25,408 nucleotides of DNA from a virus. This document shows positions 13,130-18,626 of this stretch, one piece after another. The notes under the pieces were generated by a model that did not search any database, was not told the DNA's origin, and worked only from the letters and a program-made list of their open reading frames with translations. Location of the stretch: positions 1 through 25,408 of IMG/VR virus record IMGVR_UViG_3300043548_000247, one strand, 5' to 3'. Positions within the stretch are counted from its first letter, which is position 1; each line of letters begins with the position of its first letter. The position numbers were made by a program, and so were the translations under genes.

Positions 13130-13320
13130 TGTTCAAACTTGTTTAGGATTATTGTATACATTTCGATTCGTTCCTTCGCGTTGGCGATGCAGTCGTGGAT
13201 GATGTGGTCTTCCTCGGTGTGAAACGCGATGTTGCGTAGTTGGTCTTCGTACTTCATTACCGAGCGCCATTCGTTCATGATTTGCTCTTGGATGTAGCTG
13301 ATTACTTTCTCTTCGTTCAT
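13126..13320 (-). CDS. Small helical protein (64 aa)
   Basis: I chose ATG 13320, which follows the CTAAACACTAACAAC leader; earlier in-frame ATG lies within the hairpin region. The protein is almost entirely helical (MNEEKVISYIQEQIMNEW, then EDHIIHDCIANAKERIEMYT), with the His/Asp/Glu content of a small helical-bundle domain. No function is recognised. A 13-bp hairpin lies immediately upstream. Confidence 0.7.
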   Translation of the reverse strand: MNEEKVISYIQEQIMNEWRSVMKYEDQLRNIAFHTEEDHIIHDCIANAKERIEMYTIILNKFEQ

Positions 13321-13338
13321 GTTGTTAGTGTTTAGATT

Positions 13339-13373
13339 GCGGGTGCAATATACCTGCCGCATACTGCACCCGC
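13339..13373 (-). other. Strong 13-bp RNA hairpin between genes
   Basis: On the minus strand GCGGGTGCAGTAT pairs with ATATTGCACCCGC (one G-U pair) around a nine-base loop. It lies between the stop of the lipoprotein gene (13387) and the start at 13320. There is no U-tract after it, so it is more likely an mRNA stability or processing element than a terminator. Confidence 0.65.
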
Positions 13374-13386
13374 TTGTTAGTGAATG

Positions 13387-13575
13387 TTAATTGTTCCACC
13401 CGCATCCGCCGTTGTCGTGGCGTACCCAATTGTTGCTAGGTGTTGAGCGCAGGTGGTCTTGGTAGCCAAGGCCCCGTGGGGCTGTGCAGGATGCTAGGAG
13501 CATGGTGAGCACGATTGCTACAACTACAGCCGACATAATGCGGTCGTACTTTCTGAGTCTGTCTTGTCTGTTCAT
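13387..13575 (-). CDS. Small lipoprotein with CGWNN end (62 aa)
   Basis: A basic N-terminus (MNRQDRLRKYDR) is followed by a hydrophobic helix (IMSAVVVAIVLTMLLASC) that ends in a lipobox-like LASC. Lipidation at Cys30 is therefore plausible. The mature part is short and polar, with a C-terminal GGCGWNN signature that I associate with small lipoproteins of Bacteroidota phages. It may be anchored in the host envelope; superinfection exclusion is one possible role, not shown here. Confidence 0.75.
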   Translation of the reverse strand: MNRQDRLRKYDRIMSAVVVAIVLTMLLASCTAPRGLGYQDHLRSTPSNNWVRHDNGGCGWNN

Positions 13576-13582
13576 GTTGCTG

Positions 13583-13891
13583 TTATATTGGTTTTACGTT
13601 TACATCGATTAGATTGCCGTCCCACTCAACGCCGTTGAGGTACCACTTGCCTGCGGACTGCGATACACTCACGCCTTCTATGCCGTTGAGTCTCTCTCGC
13701 GTCGTGTCTGTAGGCCACCCGCAGTTGGTTATGCTGAGTGTGCGCTCGGGGTCGTTGTACCGGTATGCTATGGGGTTGCCAAATAGTTTCAAGATTGTGC
13801 AGTTGGGTGTCACTTCAACCTGTGTGTTGCCGTTCTTGAATGGGGTTGCATTTTCAAAGGCTTGCACTGCCTGTGCTGTAATCTTTCTCAT
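13583..13891 (-). CDS. Conserved phage protein of the DUF8033-like type (102 aa)
   Basis: Diagnostic segments are NTQVEVTPNCTILKLFGNPI, RTLSITNCGWPTDTTRERLN and GKWYLNGVEWDG. This series of strands with the sequence TLSI-x-N-C/A-G-W-x-T-x-T-x-ERLN is found in many phages as a small protein of unknown function; the DUF name is from memory. It begins after a TAACAACAAC leader. It is probably a beta-sheet domain and has no catalytic residues that I can identify. Confidence 0.7.
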   Translation of the reverse strand: MRKITAQAVQAFENATPFKNGNTQVEVTPNCTILKLFGNPIAYRYNDPERTLSITNCGWPTDTTRERLNGIEGVSVSQSAGKWYLNGVEWDGNLIDVNVKPI

Positions 13892-13898
13892 GTTGTTG

Positions 13899-14135
13899 TT
13901 ATTTAATGAAGTCGTTGTATTTGAATGTGCCTGTCTTGATGTACTCTATGGCCTCCTCGCGGTATGCGTAGTGGGCCACGCTGCTGTCCGGCAGCATGAT
14001 CATGTACAAGTCTCGTCCCGTGTCGGGGTCTTGCCCCTCGTACACGATTGTGCCGTCGTCTTGCATCTCGCGGAATTTAACGTCGGCTGTTAGCTGTTGT
14101 ATGGCAAGCGCTGCCAATAGAAATAAGGTCTTCAT
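13899..14135 (-). CDS. Exported small hypothetical protein (78 aa)
   Basis: The N-terminus MKTLFLLAALAIQQLTADVK is a typical cleavable signal peptide. The mature part is acidic and beta-rich (FREMQDDGTIVYEGQDPDTG, then VAHYAYREEAIEYIKTG). It is probably periplasmic or membrane-associated. Together with the lipoprotein at 13387-13575 and the signal-peptide protein at 14876-15043, it shows that this operon sends several small proteins to the envelope. Function unknown. Confidence 0.7.
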   Translation of the reverse strand: MKTLFLLAALAIQQLTADVKFREMQDDGTIVYEGQDPDTGRDLYMIMLPDSSVAHYAYREEAIEYIKTGTFKYNDFIK

Positions 14136-14154
14136 GTTGCTGTTGTTGTTGTGT

Positions 14155-14328
14155 TTAGTAGTTGTCGTCGTATGCGATGATTGATTGCAGGTCGCTGTCG
14201 TCCATCCATCGTTCGATGAGGACGAGCATACCTTCCGTGCCTAGCTTCTGTAGCAGGGCGTTGTACTGCTTGCTTAATTCTGGGTCATGGCTAACCTTGC
14301 CGCTGATACCCATGTACTCTTGTTTCAT
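14155..14328 (-). CDS. Small hypothetical protein (57 aa)
   Basis: The frame from ATG 14328 to TAA 14155 gives a helical, acidic protein (MKQEYMGISGKVSHDPELSK, then LLQKLGTEGMLVLIERWMDD). It has the usual AACAACAGC leader and fits exactly between neighbours. No family is recognised. Confidence 0.65.
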   Translation of the reverse strand: MKQEYMGISGKVSHDPELSKQYNALLQKLGTEGMLVLIERWMDDSDLQSIIAYDDNY

Positions 14329-14335
14329 GCTGTTG

Positions 14336-14476
14336 TTAATTAAGGTGTTCGATTTCGCTGTCGTCTAGATAGATTCGGATGCCGTTGTCTAGCTGTATCC
14401 AATTGTCGCCTGCGCTGTGAATGGTGCGGCCTATCAGTCTGTCGATAGTGTCTGCTGTGAGTTTCTGAGTTGTCAT
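14336..14476 (-). CDS. Small hypothetical protein (46 aa)
   Basis: The frame starts at ATG 14476 after the leader AAACACAACAGCAACA and encodes MTTQKLTADTIDRLIGRTIH then DNWIQLDNGIRIYLDDSEIE. The N-terminal MTTQ is shared with the next gene upstream. A tiny helix-plus-beta domain is likely. No function is recognised. Confidence 0.65.
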   Translation of the reverse strand: MTTQKLTADTIDRLIGRTIHSAGDNWIQLDNGIRIYLDDSEIEHLN

Positions 14477-14490
14477 TGTTGCTGTTGTGT

Positions 14491-14694
14491 TTAGTTTAAT
14501 GATTCTTTTTTCCATTGGTCGGACTCGGTGTCCTCGGGGTCGGCGGCTATCTGAATGTTAGACAGGTGAGTCCACCCGCTGTCGGCAAAGGCCGTAGGGT
14601 CTTGCATGCCGTTGCCCGATTCGATGTGCTGCATGAGCCTGTTTGCGTCCTCAATGATGAACAGGAGGCGCTGTTTAATTTGCTGAGTTGTCAT
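14491..14694 (-). CDS. Small helical hypothetical protein (67 aa)
   Basis: MTTQQIKQRLLFIIEDANRL starts a long helix; the rest is polar and acidic (ESGNGMQDPTAFADSGWTHL). The leader ATAAACACAACAGCAAC matches that of neighbouring genes. No catalytic residues are visible and no family is recognised. Confidence 0.65.
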   Translation of the reverse strand: MTTQQIKQRLLFIIEDANRLMQHIESGNGMQDPTAFADSGWTHLSNIQIAADPEDTESDQWKKESLN

Positions 14695-14707
14695 GTTGCT
14701 GTTGTGT

Positions 14708-14863
14708 TTATGGTTTCCAAACGTGGTTCATGTAGTCCTGTAGAGACTGCTGCATCATGATGCGGAAGTCGTCGTCGGACGTGAAGTACTCGATGAAGTT
14801 TGTAACCTCGTCGATTGCCTGCTGCTGCTTTGCAGCGTCGATTGCTGATTGGTAGTTTGCCAT
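14708..14863 (-). CDS. Small acidic helical protein (51 aa)
   Basis: The frame from ATG 14863 to TAA 14708 encodes MANYQSAIDAAKQQQAIDEV then FIEYFTSDDDFRIMMQQSLQ. The composition is helical and Gln/Asp-rich. It has the CCCACAGCAAC leader and lies tightly between two other small genes. Function unknown. Confidence 0.65.
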   Translation of the reverse strand: MANYQSAIDAAKQQQAIDEVTNFIEYFTSDDDFRIMMQQSLQDYMNHVWKP

Positions 14864-14875
14864 GTTGCTGTGGGT

Positions 14876-15043
14876 TTAGTGGGTTGGGTATGCTCCGTAG
14901 ATTACGTAGTAGCAGCTGTCGCATGCAGCGTCGCTGCCGTCGGTTTGCTGCACACAATCTTGCAGCAGCATGTGCTTGTCGATGTCAGAAGCGAGCCATA
15001 GGGCCGCGATAAACACCGCGATGAGGGTTAGTCTAGTCTTCAT
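14876..15043 (-). CDS. Short exported or membrane-anchored protein with cysteines (55 aa)
   Basis: MKTRLTLIAVFIAALWLASD is a signal peptide or single membrane anchor. The remainder (HMLLQDCVQQTDGSDAACDS) has cysteines at positions 30, 41 and 44, which could form a disulfide in the periplasm. The leader is AACAACACCAAATC. It is one of several tiny envelope-directed proteins of this operon. No family is recognised. Confidence 0.65.
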   Translation of the reverse strand: MKTRLTLIAVFIAALWLASDIDKHMLLQDCVQQTDGSDAACDSCYYVIYGAYPTH

Positions 15044-15055
15044 GATTTGGTGTTG

Positions 15056-15301
15056 TTAAAAGGGTTCGTATTGAGTTTCTTCGTTGTCGTCGCTAGGCTC
15101 GTACAGCTCGATGATGAAGTCGTGGCTGTGGCCGCCCGCTAGGTAGCCGCCCTCCATGGGGTTCTCTTGGATGTCGTAGCCGTGCATGTCGCATAGCTCC
15201 GTGAATAGGTTGTAGGCCCTAGTGTAGCCGCTGACTTCCTTGCGCAGGGTCACCTCTCCCGATGTCGTGCGCGTAATCTTGATGACGTACATTGTGTTCA
15301 T
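15056..15301 (-). CDS. Hypothetical protein downstream of hammerhead A (81 aa)
   Basis: The gene starts at ATG 15301 (or MYV nine bases later), 16 bases after the predicted ribozyme cleavage site. The sequence is beta-rich then acidic (MYVIKITRTTSGEVTLRKEV, then GGYLAGGHSHDFIIELYEPS). If the ribozyme cuts, its mRNA would begin UUUACCAACAAC with a 5'-hydroxyl. No family is recognised. Confidence 0.7.
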   Translation of the reverse strand: MNTMYVIKITRTTSGEVTLRKEVSGYTRAYNLFTELCDMHGYDIQENPMEGGYLAGGHSHDFIIELYEPSDDNEETQYEPF

Positions 15302-15311
15302 ATAAGTTGTT

Positions 15312-15371
15312 GGTAAAGACCACAGGGACAGGGCCCCGTGGTTTCGACTACTGAAGTCTCATCAGTTTACC
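15312..15371 (-). ncRNA. Hammerhead ribozyme A (type I)
   Basis: Read on the minus strand: stem I GGTAAA/TTTACC (6 bp), core CTGATGA, stem II GACT-TCAGT-AGTC, core GAAA, then stem III CCACGGGG/CCCTGTGG (8 bp with one G-U, loop CCCTGT), and TC before stem I 3'. All invariant core residues (CUGANGA, GAAA with A15.1-U16.1) are present and the cleavage triplet is GUC, so self-cleavage is expected after the C at 15318. The open stem is stem I, hence type I. Its first base is the last base of the stop codon of the gene ending at 15371. A second copy is at 17161-17212, with compensatory differences in stem II. Confidence 0.95.
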
Positions 15372-16294
15372 TATGCTACAATCTTGGCTAGGATATCGAA
15401 GGCCTGCGCGTCCATTGAACCTGCGTTGCCTGTCATCTTAGCCTCGATACGGCCATTCTCGCGGTTAGGAGCGGAGGCTTTGTGAGTGGTGTAGTGAGTA
15501 ACCCCGCTCATCAGTCCCCATAGCGAGCCGCCCTTGTATGAAGTCTCGCGGCGTATGCTGTCTAGCAGGTCGCTTGCGATGTTGAATTTGCGGGCGCTGT
15601 GGTCAGCCTTGATGCTGCTCGGCGTCTTGGTAATGTCGACGTCGGTCAACTGCTGCACCACACTGCGTACAATCTCGGGGGTCATCTGAGCATTGGCCAT
15701 CTTGAAGAAGGTGTCGTACAGGCTCTCGTCGGCCTTGATGATACCCAAGATTTGGTGCTTGGCTGCCTCGATTCGGTCGCGCATGCTAGAGGTGTGGCGC
15801 ACGCGGCTCATGGCCTTGTCGCGGGCTGCGCGGTAGAACGTGTTCTGACAGCTAATCGTGTACCCTAGGGACCCGAAGCAAACGCTGCTGCTGCCGTCGA
15901 ATGAGTTGAGCGCCGTCACGTACTTTTCTACGCGGTCGTTGTTGTCACCGATACCTGTAACGCTGCCCGCTGACAGCTGTAGGTAGACCTTCTTGCCGCC
16001 GTTGAGAGCGCCGCCCTTGTGGATGGTGTAGCCAAACTCGCCTGCGATTGCCTCGCATAGCTCAGCCAACTCTTCGTTCTGAAAGACTGCGTACTGCTCG
16101 GACATTACGCCTAGGATAGCGCCGTTGTCCGCTCGTTGATTGGCCCATGCGCTGTCGACAGGTGTGCCGTCGGGTGTGTAGAGTTGTACCTTGTTTACCT
16201 GCCAATCGAGGCCTGTAGCTTGGAGGGTTTCGATTGTCTTAGCGCCTGTGGCGATTGTTGACAGCATGCTGTCGAGGTTGAAATTGTTGTTCAT
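15371..16294 (-). CDS. DUF932 / phage-plasmid-like protein (307 aa)
   Basis: The sequence has the DUF932 (LGT_TIGR03299-type) pattern: an N-terminal ETLQATGLDWQVNKVQLYTP segment, AILGVMSEQYAVFQNEELAE, then KKVYLQLSAGSVTGIGDND-type and YVTALNSFDGSSSVCFGSLG followed by TISCQNTFYRA, and a C-terminal MSGVTHYTTHKASAP segment. Length is close to the family norm. Members occur in many phages and plasmids; the function is not firmly known. It is the largest gene of the minus-strand 12-18 kb operon and lies between a tRNA-like structure (upstream) and hammerhead A (downstream), so its message may be cut out as a separate segment. Confidence 0.85.
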   Translation of the reverse strand: MNNNFNLDSMLSTIATGAKTIETLQATGLDWQVNKVQLYTPDGTPVDSAWANQRADNGAILGVMSEQYAVFQNEELAELCEAIAGEFGYTIHKGGALNGGKKVYLQLSAGSVTGIGDNNDRVEKYVTALNSFDGSSSVCFGSLGYTISCQNTFYRAARDKAMSRVRHTSSMRDRIEAAKHQILGIIKADESLYDTFFKMANAQMTPEIVRSVVQQLTDVDITKTPSSIKADHSARKFNIASDLLDSIRRETSYKGGSLWGLMSGVTHYTTHKASAPNRENGRIEAKMTGNAGSMDAQAFDILAKIVA

Positions 16295-16326
16295 AGTGTT
16301 GAATATAAATTGTTGTTAATAAATTA

Positions 16327-16373
16327 GAGCTAGGGAGGGGAAGCGAACCCCTCCATGGCCACCATGCCTAGCT
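16327..16373 (-). other. Compact tRNA-like structure A (acceptor + hairpin + T arm)
   Basis: On the minus strand: AGCTAGG, hairpin CATGG-TGG-CCATG, T-arm-like GAGGGG-TTCGCTT-CCCCTC and CCTAGCT, then a C in the discriminator position. The 7-bp outer stem, 7-nt loop starting TTCG and direct T-stem/acceptor stacking copy the top half of a tRNA, with D and anticodon arms replaced by one small hairpin. The first six bases overlap the last two codons, including the stop, of the gene ending at 16368. Acceptor-T minihelices are minimal RNase P substrates, so processing here is possible; that is inference. Confidence 0.65.
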
Positions 16374-16631
16374 GTTCTGTATTGCCTCGTGTTTAGCCTT
16401 GAGCGTGTAGTAGTCGTATGCGCTCTCGTTATACAGGTCGGTCAGCTCTTCCTCGTCTAGGTAGAAGCGCTCGACCTCCTGTCCGTAGTATACCCTCATC
16501 ACAAAGTCATGTAGTGAGGGGAATACGATAGCCTCGCCGTCCTTTACATAGACGTGTATAGCGTTGCCGTTGTTGTCGTGGCGGACCTCGTATAGTTCGT
16601 CCGCTTTCTGTAGGTGCTCGTTGTGTATCAT
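16368..16631 (-). CDS. Acidic hypothetical protein (87 aa)
   Basis: I chose ATG 16631, five bases after the preceding stop. The sequence (MIHNEHLQKADELYEVRHDN, then FPSLHDFVMRVYYGQEVERF and YLDEEELTDLYNESAYDYYT) is acidic and Tyr-rich. A small alpha/beta domain is likely. The end of the coding sequence forms the 5' strand of tRNA-like structure A. No family is recognised. Confidence 0.7.
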   Translation of the reverse strand: MIHNEHLQKADELYEVRHDNNGNAIHVYVKDGEAIVFPSLHDFVMRVYYGQEVERFYLDEEELTDLYNESAYDYYTLKAKHEAIQNS

Positions 16632-16636
16632 GCTGA

Positions 16637-16918
16637 CTAGTTGTTGTTGATTAATATCTTGCTGTCCTGTGTGCATTCGTACCATTGGCCGGCATGCTTC
16701 TCATACCATTCGCGCTCGTCTTCTACGTCCCATTCGGTGTAGCAGTACGCGTCGTCGTCGTATGCCTCGTCGAGGTCGGCATAGCCTAGCTCAATTGCGT
16801 AGCGTTCGGCGTCTTCATGCTCAATGAAATACATGAGGGACTCTTCGAATAGGTAGCCCTCATTCATACCCTCGTTTGTTGCGCTGCATATGCGAGCGAA
16901 TTTTTCAGTAGTTTCCAT
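16637..16918 (-). CDS. Very acidic, Tyr/Trp-rich hypothetical protein (93 aa)
   Basis: MESSAGE: the product is METTEKFARICSATNEGMNE at the start and has a strongly acidic centre (YADLDEAYDDDAYCYTEWDV). High Asp/Glu with aromatics resembles DNA-mimic or host-factor-binding proteins of phages, but this is only a compositional hint. Similar short phage proteins with GYxFEE...YFxxxxDA segments occur widely. The leader is AACACACAACATAAC with no Shine-Dalgarno. Confidence 0.7.
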   Translation of the reverse strand: METTEKFARICSATNEGMNEGYLFEESLMYFIEHEDAERYAIELGYADLDEAYDDDAYCYTEWDVEDEREWYEKHAGQWYECTQDSKILINNN

Positions 16919-16937
16919 GTTATGTTGTGTGTTAATG

Positions 16938-17147
16938 TTAGAATTTGCGTCCGCCGTATGATAGTCTAGTCTTTCTGAATGGTGCGAACATAGCGCACTC
17001 GGCGCGGTATGTCTCGGTGTCTACTATCTCGTAGCCCTTGCGCACCATGGAGGCTAGGAAGTTGGCTTCGTGCCTGTCGTCGTTGATTGTCACCACCATG
17101 TCGAATGAGAATTGCGACGGGCGGCGGAAAAAGAATCGTTTTTTCAT
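16938..17147 (-). CDS. Hypothetical protein downstream of hammerhead B (69 aa)
   Basis: The sequence has a very basic start (MKKRFFFRRPSQFSFDMVVT) and ends RKTRLSYGGRKF, with a mixed middle (ANFLASMVRKGYEIVDTETY). It starts 19 bases after the predicted ribozyme cleavage site. After cleavage the mRNA would begin UUUACCAACAC, very similar to the leader after hammerhead A. No family is recognised. Confidence 0.7.
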   Translation of the reverse strand: MKKRFFFRRPSQFSFDMVVTINDDRHEANFLASMVRKGYEIVDTETYRAECAMFAPFRKTRLSYGGRKF

Positions 17148-17160
17148 GCTGTTGTGTGTT

Positions 17161-17212
17161 GGTAAAGACCGCCCGCAGGCGGTTTCGTCTATTGAAGACT
17201 CGTCAGTTTACC
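17161..17212 (-). ncRNA. Hammerhead ribozyme B (type I)
   Basis: On the minus strand: GGTAAA (stem I), CTGACGA, stem II GTCT-TCAAT-AGAC, GAAA, stem III CCGCC-TGCG-GGCGG, TC, TTTACC (stem I). The core is complete, the triplet is GUC, and cleavage is expected after the C at 17167. Stem III is different in sequence and length from copy A but pairs fully. Stem II has a T-A pair where copy A has A-T. This compensatory change supports selection on the fold. It overlaps the stop codon of the gene that ends at 17212 by one base. Confidence 0.95.
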
Positions 17213-17562
17213 TAGTCAATGCCCTGCATTAGCAGCGTGTAGCCGACCTTGCCTAGGTCCTGCTGCACCTCTTGGCTCTTGTTTCTACCTATGGCCGAGT
17301 GTTGTTTCCACCAACGCACTAGCAAGGCGTTGTCTAGCTCGGTCTCGGCGCCCCATGTCATTACCTGTGCGCCGTTGAATAGCACAATCAACTGCATTTG
17401 CAGGGCCAAATCGTCGGGCCGCCCGTATGAGTCGAAGTTTATCCACTCGTTGAGTTTGACGTAGTGACGCACCTCCATGCCGTTAGTCATGTAGATTGTG
17501 TTGTCTTCAAATTTAGCCACCTGCATGCCGCTAAGTGACTTGAGTAATTCCTGTGTTTCCAT
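17212..17562 (-). CDS. Hypothetical protein (116 aa)
   Basis: METQELLKSLSGMQVAKFED is followed by a beta-rich segment (NTIYMTNGMEVRHYVKLNEW, then ALQMQLIVLFNGAQVMTWGA) and a helical end (LLVRWWKQHSAIGRNKSQEV). It resembles short phage proteins with a strand-helix layout, but I cannot name a family. It is flanked by tRNA-like structure B upstream and hammerhead B downstream and could be a separately processed message. Confidence 0.7.
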   Translation of the reverse strand: METQELLKSLSGMQVAKFEDNTIYMTNGMEVRHYVKLNEWINFDSYGRPDDLALQMQLIVLFNGAQVMTWGAETELDNALLVRWWKQHSAIGRNKSQEVQQDLGKVGYTLLMQGID

Positions 17563-17585
17563 GTGTTGTGTTGTGTATAAGTTTA

Positions 17586-17636
17586 GAACAACGCTAGGAG
17601 TCGAACCTAGATGAGCACCCCGTCGGTGGCGTTGTT
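17586..17636 (-). other. Compact tRNA-like structure B (acceptor + hairpin + T arm)
   Basis: On the minus strand: AACAACG, then hairpin CACC-GACGG-GGTG, CTCAT, T arm CTAGG-TTCGACT-CCTAG, then CGTTGTT and a C. The 7-bp outer stem, 5-bp T stem and 7-nt loop TTCGACT are tRNA features, but there is room for only one hairpin in place of the D and anticodon arms. It has no sequence identity to structure A outside the TTCG loop, yet the same architecture. It lies 24 bases upstream of the gene starting at 17562. Confidence 0.65.
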
Positions 17637-17639
17637 GTT

Positions 17640-17711
17640 TTAGTTGTTGTCTTGCGAGTCCATGTATGGCGCGTCCTTTCGGCTATCAGCGCAACTAGTA
17701 GAGGGTGTCAT
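17640..17711 (-). CDS. Micro-ORF 3 of a coupled run (23 aa)
   Basis: ATG 17711 overlaps the preceding TGA (ATGA), and the frame ends at TAA 17640, just before tRNA-like structure B. The peptide begins MTPSTSCADSRKDAPYMDSQ. The ATGA overlap with micro-ORF 2, and the same-frame relation with micro-ORF 1 across one TGA, are the only evidence that it is translated. Confidence 0.35.
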   Translation of the reverse strand: MTPSTSCADSRKDAPYMDSQDNN

Positions 17712-17838
17712 CGGCCTCCCTGCGGTTTCCCCACCTGTTCGGTGGCGTGCTTTGCACACATGGTCTCAGTACTTCAAAGAACTGCGGGCTTTATCGACGT
17801 TCCCGCTATCTGTCGTATGCCTTTGCATCTCACACCCT
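17702..17838 (-). ncRNA. Structured RNA domain with a possible pseudoknot
   Basis: On the minus strand AGGGTGT (17838-17832) pairs with ACACCCT (17708-17702), enclosing about 120 nt. Inside are an ATGC-AAAG-GCAT hairpin, an H-type pseudoknot (CGAC with GTCG, interlaced with GCGGG and CCCGC at 17806-17784), GTGTGC-AAA-GCACGC, and CACC-GAACA-GGTG. I do not recognise RNase P, tmRNA or another known class. Pairing was found by eye and was not energy-tested. Confidence 0.4.
17708..17761 (-). CDS. Micro-ORF 2 of a coupled run (17 aa)
   Basis: MCAKHATEQVGKPQGGR starts 4 bases after micro-ORF 1 and ends in an ATGA overlap with micro-ORF 3. It is too short for family recognition. It might be a regulatory leader or part of the structured RNA below. 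Confidence 0.3.
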   Translation of the reverse strand: MCAKHATEQVGKPQGGR

Positions 17839-17843
17839 TTCAT
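17766..17843 (-). CDS. Micro-ORF 1 of a coupled run (25 aa)
   Basis: MKGCEMQRHTTDSGNVDKAR then SSLKY. The ATG overlaps the TGA of the candidate gene at 17840-18058 (ATGA). The coding stretch also contains the pseudoknot described for 17702-17838, so either or both uses may be real. Confidence 0.35.
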   Translation of the reverse strand: MKGCEMQRHTTDSGNVDKARSSLKY

Positions 17844-18058
17844 TCAGCCGCTTGCGCTGCCTTTTCAGTTAGTGAGCCGATGAGCGACCTTTTGGTTCGC
17901 TTGCCTAGGTGGCTATAACCTCTAGTTGTCGTGTTGTCTCGGATGCGACCCCCGTGCAACTGCGCTGTGTATGGTAGATACATGGTCAGTACAGCTGTTG
18001 TTCCGTTGAACAGGGCAAAGATGGGGGGGTCTGCTCGCTGTGAGCTCGACATTAACAT
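17840..18058 (-). CDS. Possible basic protein at the head of the operon (72 aa)
   Basis: From ATG 18058 the product begins MLMSSSQRADPPIFALFNGT, has a short hydrophobic middle (TAVLTMYLPYTAQL) and a basic end (GYSHLGKRTKRSLIGSLTEK). There is no recognised family and no CAACA-type leader, and the DNA has notable secondary structure. A coding role is plausible because the next micro-ORF overlaps its stop, but the call is weak. Confidence 0.4.
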   Translation of the reverse strand: MLMSSSQRADPPIFALFNGTTAVLTMYLPYTAQLHGGRIRDNTTTRGYSHLGKRTKRSLIGSLTEKAAQAAE

Positions 18059-18140
18059 TTCAGTAACACTTTTTATGTCATAACATAATGTTTTTAATGT
18101 AACGTGTTGATAATCAGTGTACAAAAAAGTTAAGGGTATA
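18059..18140. promoter_or_regulatory. AT-rich divergent control segment with inverted repeat
   Basis: This AT-rich stretch separates the minus-strand operon from plus-strand signals. It contains TTATGT-CATA-ACATAA (18073-18088) and an outer AACAC/GTGTT pair. It is a good candidate for operator sites controlling both directions. No consensus minus-strand -7 box was found. Confidence 0.4.
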
Positions 18141-18172
18141 TTTGGATATGGGGCCAACATACCCTATATTTG
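18141..18172 (+). promoter_or_regulatory. Strong Bacteroidota-type promoter without a nearby gene
   Basis: TTTG (18141-18144), a 20-base spacer and TATATTTG (18165-18172) form a full consensus promoter pointing right. The hyphenated palindrome GGGAAATTCCC (18173-18183) covers the predicted start point and may be an operator. The first supported plus-strand gene is over 800 bases away and has its own promoter. Confidence 0.7.
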
Positions 18173-18567
18173 GGGAAATTCCCACCTAACTTATTGGTTC
18201 TCATAGCAGTTAACACTGCAAACCTAGCCCCGAGCGCGGGCAGTCCCACACAAGGCCCTCCCATAGATCCCTATAGAGACACACAAAGCACCGGCACAAA
18301 CTAGCCAATAGGCATACAAAGCACTCATGCGCGCCCGCACATTAGGCCTTCCCGAGCTAGGTTGCCCTAACCAAAAAGAGCGGGCCTGCTAGAACCCCTG
18401 TAAACACGCGGAAATTGCTTTAAATCGACTTTCTCGCCCTAGGTGGTATCTACATACATCCGAGCCCGAGATAATGCCTCTATGCCCCCTCAAAATGCTA
18501 TTTGGAATGGTTCTAAATAAGGCAGAATCTGGCCCAAGCAGTTGATTCTCAGCATGTTAGGCCTCGA

Positions 18568-18626
18568 ATTAACAGGGCATTAACTAAACACGCGGGCCAC
18601 AGGGCAGACGGCACAGGCCTGTTAAT
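18568..18626. repeat. 9-bp inverted repeat ATTAACAGG/CCTGTTAAT
   Basis: ATTAACAGG (18568-18576) and CCTGTTAAT (18618-18626) are perfect reverse complements enclosing 41 GC-rich bases. In RNA this would close a long stem-loop domain; in DNA it could be a cruciform or protein site. Confidence 0.55.

Noticed and set aside
15509-15515. TCATCAG, a possible third hammerhead core on the minus strand
   Set aside because: No GAAA box, stem II or GGTAAA/TTTACC stem is nearby, and it is inside the DUF932 coding sequence.
17702-17838. Could the structured RNA be RNase P RNA, tmRNA or a group I intron?
   Set aside because: The conserved RNase P segment GAGGAAAGTCC, a tmRNA tag or tRNA-like ends, and intron P7 core elements were not found.
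17644-17918. Plus-strand open frames of 79 and 88 codons
   Set aside because: They oppose the minus-strand micro-ORFs and structured RNA, and their translations are Leu/Pro/Ser-rich without domain-like pattern.
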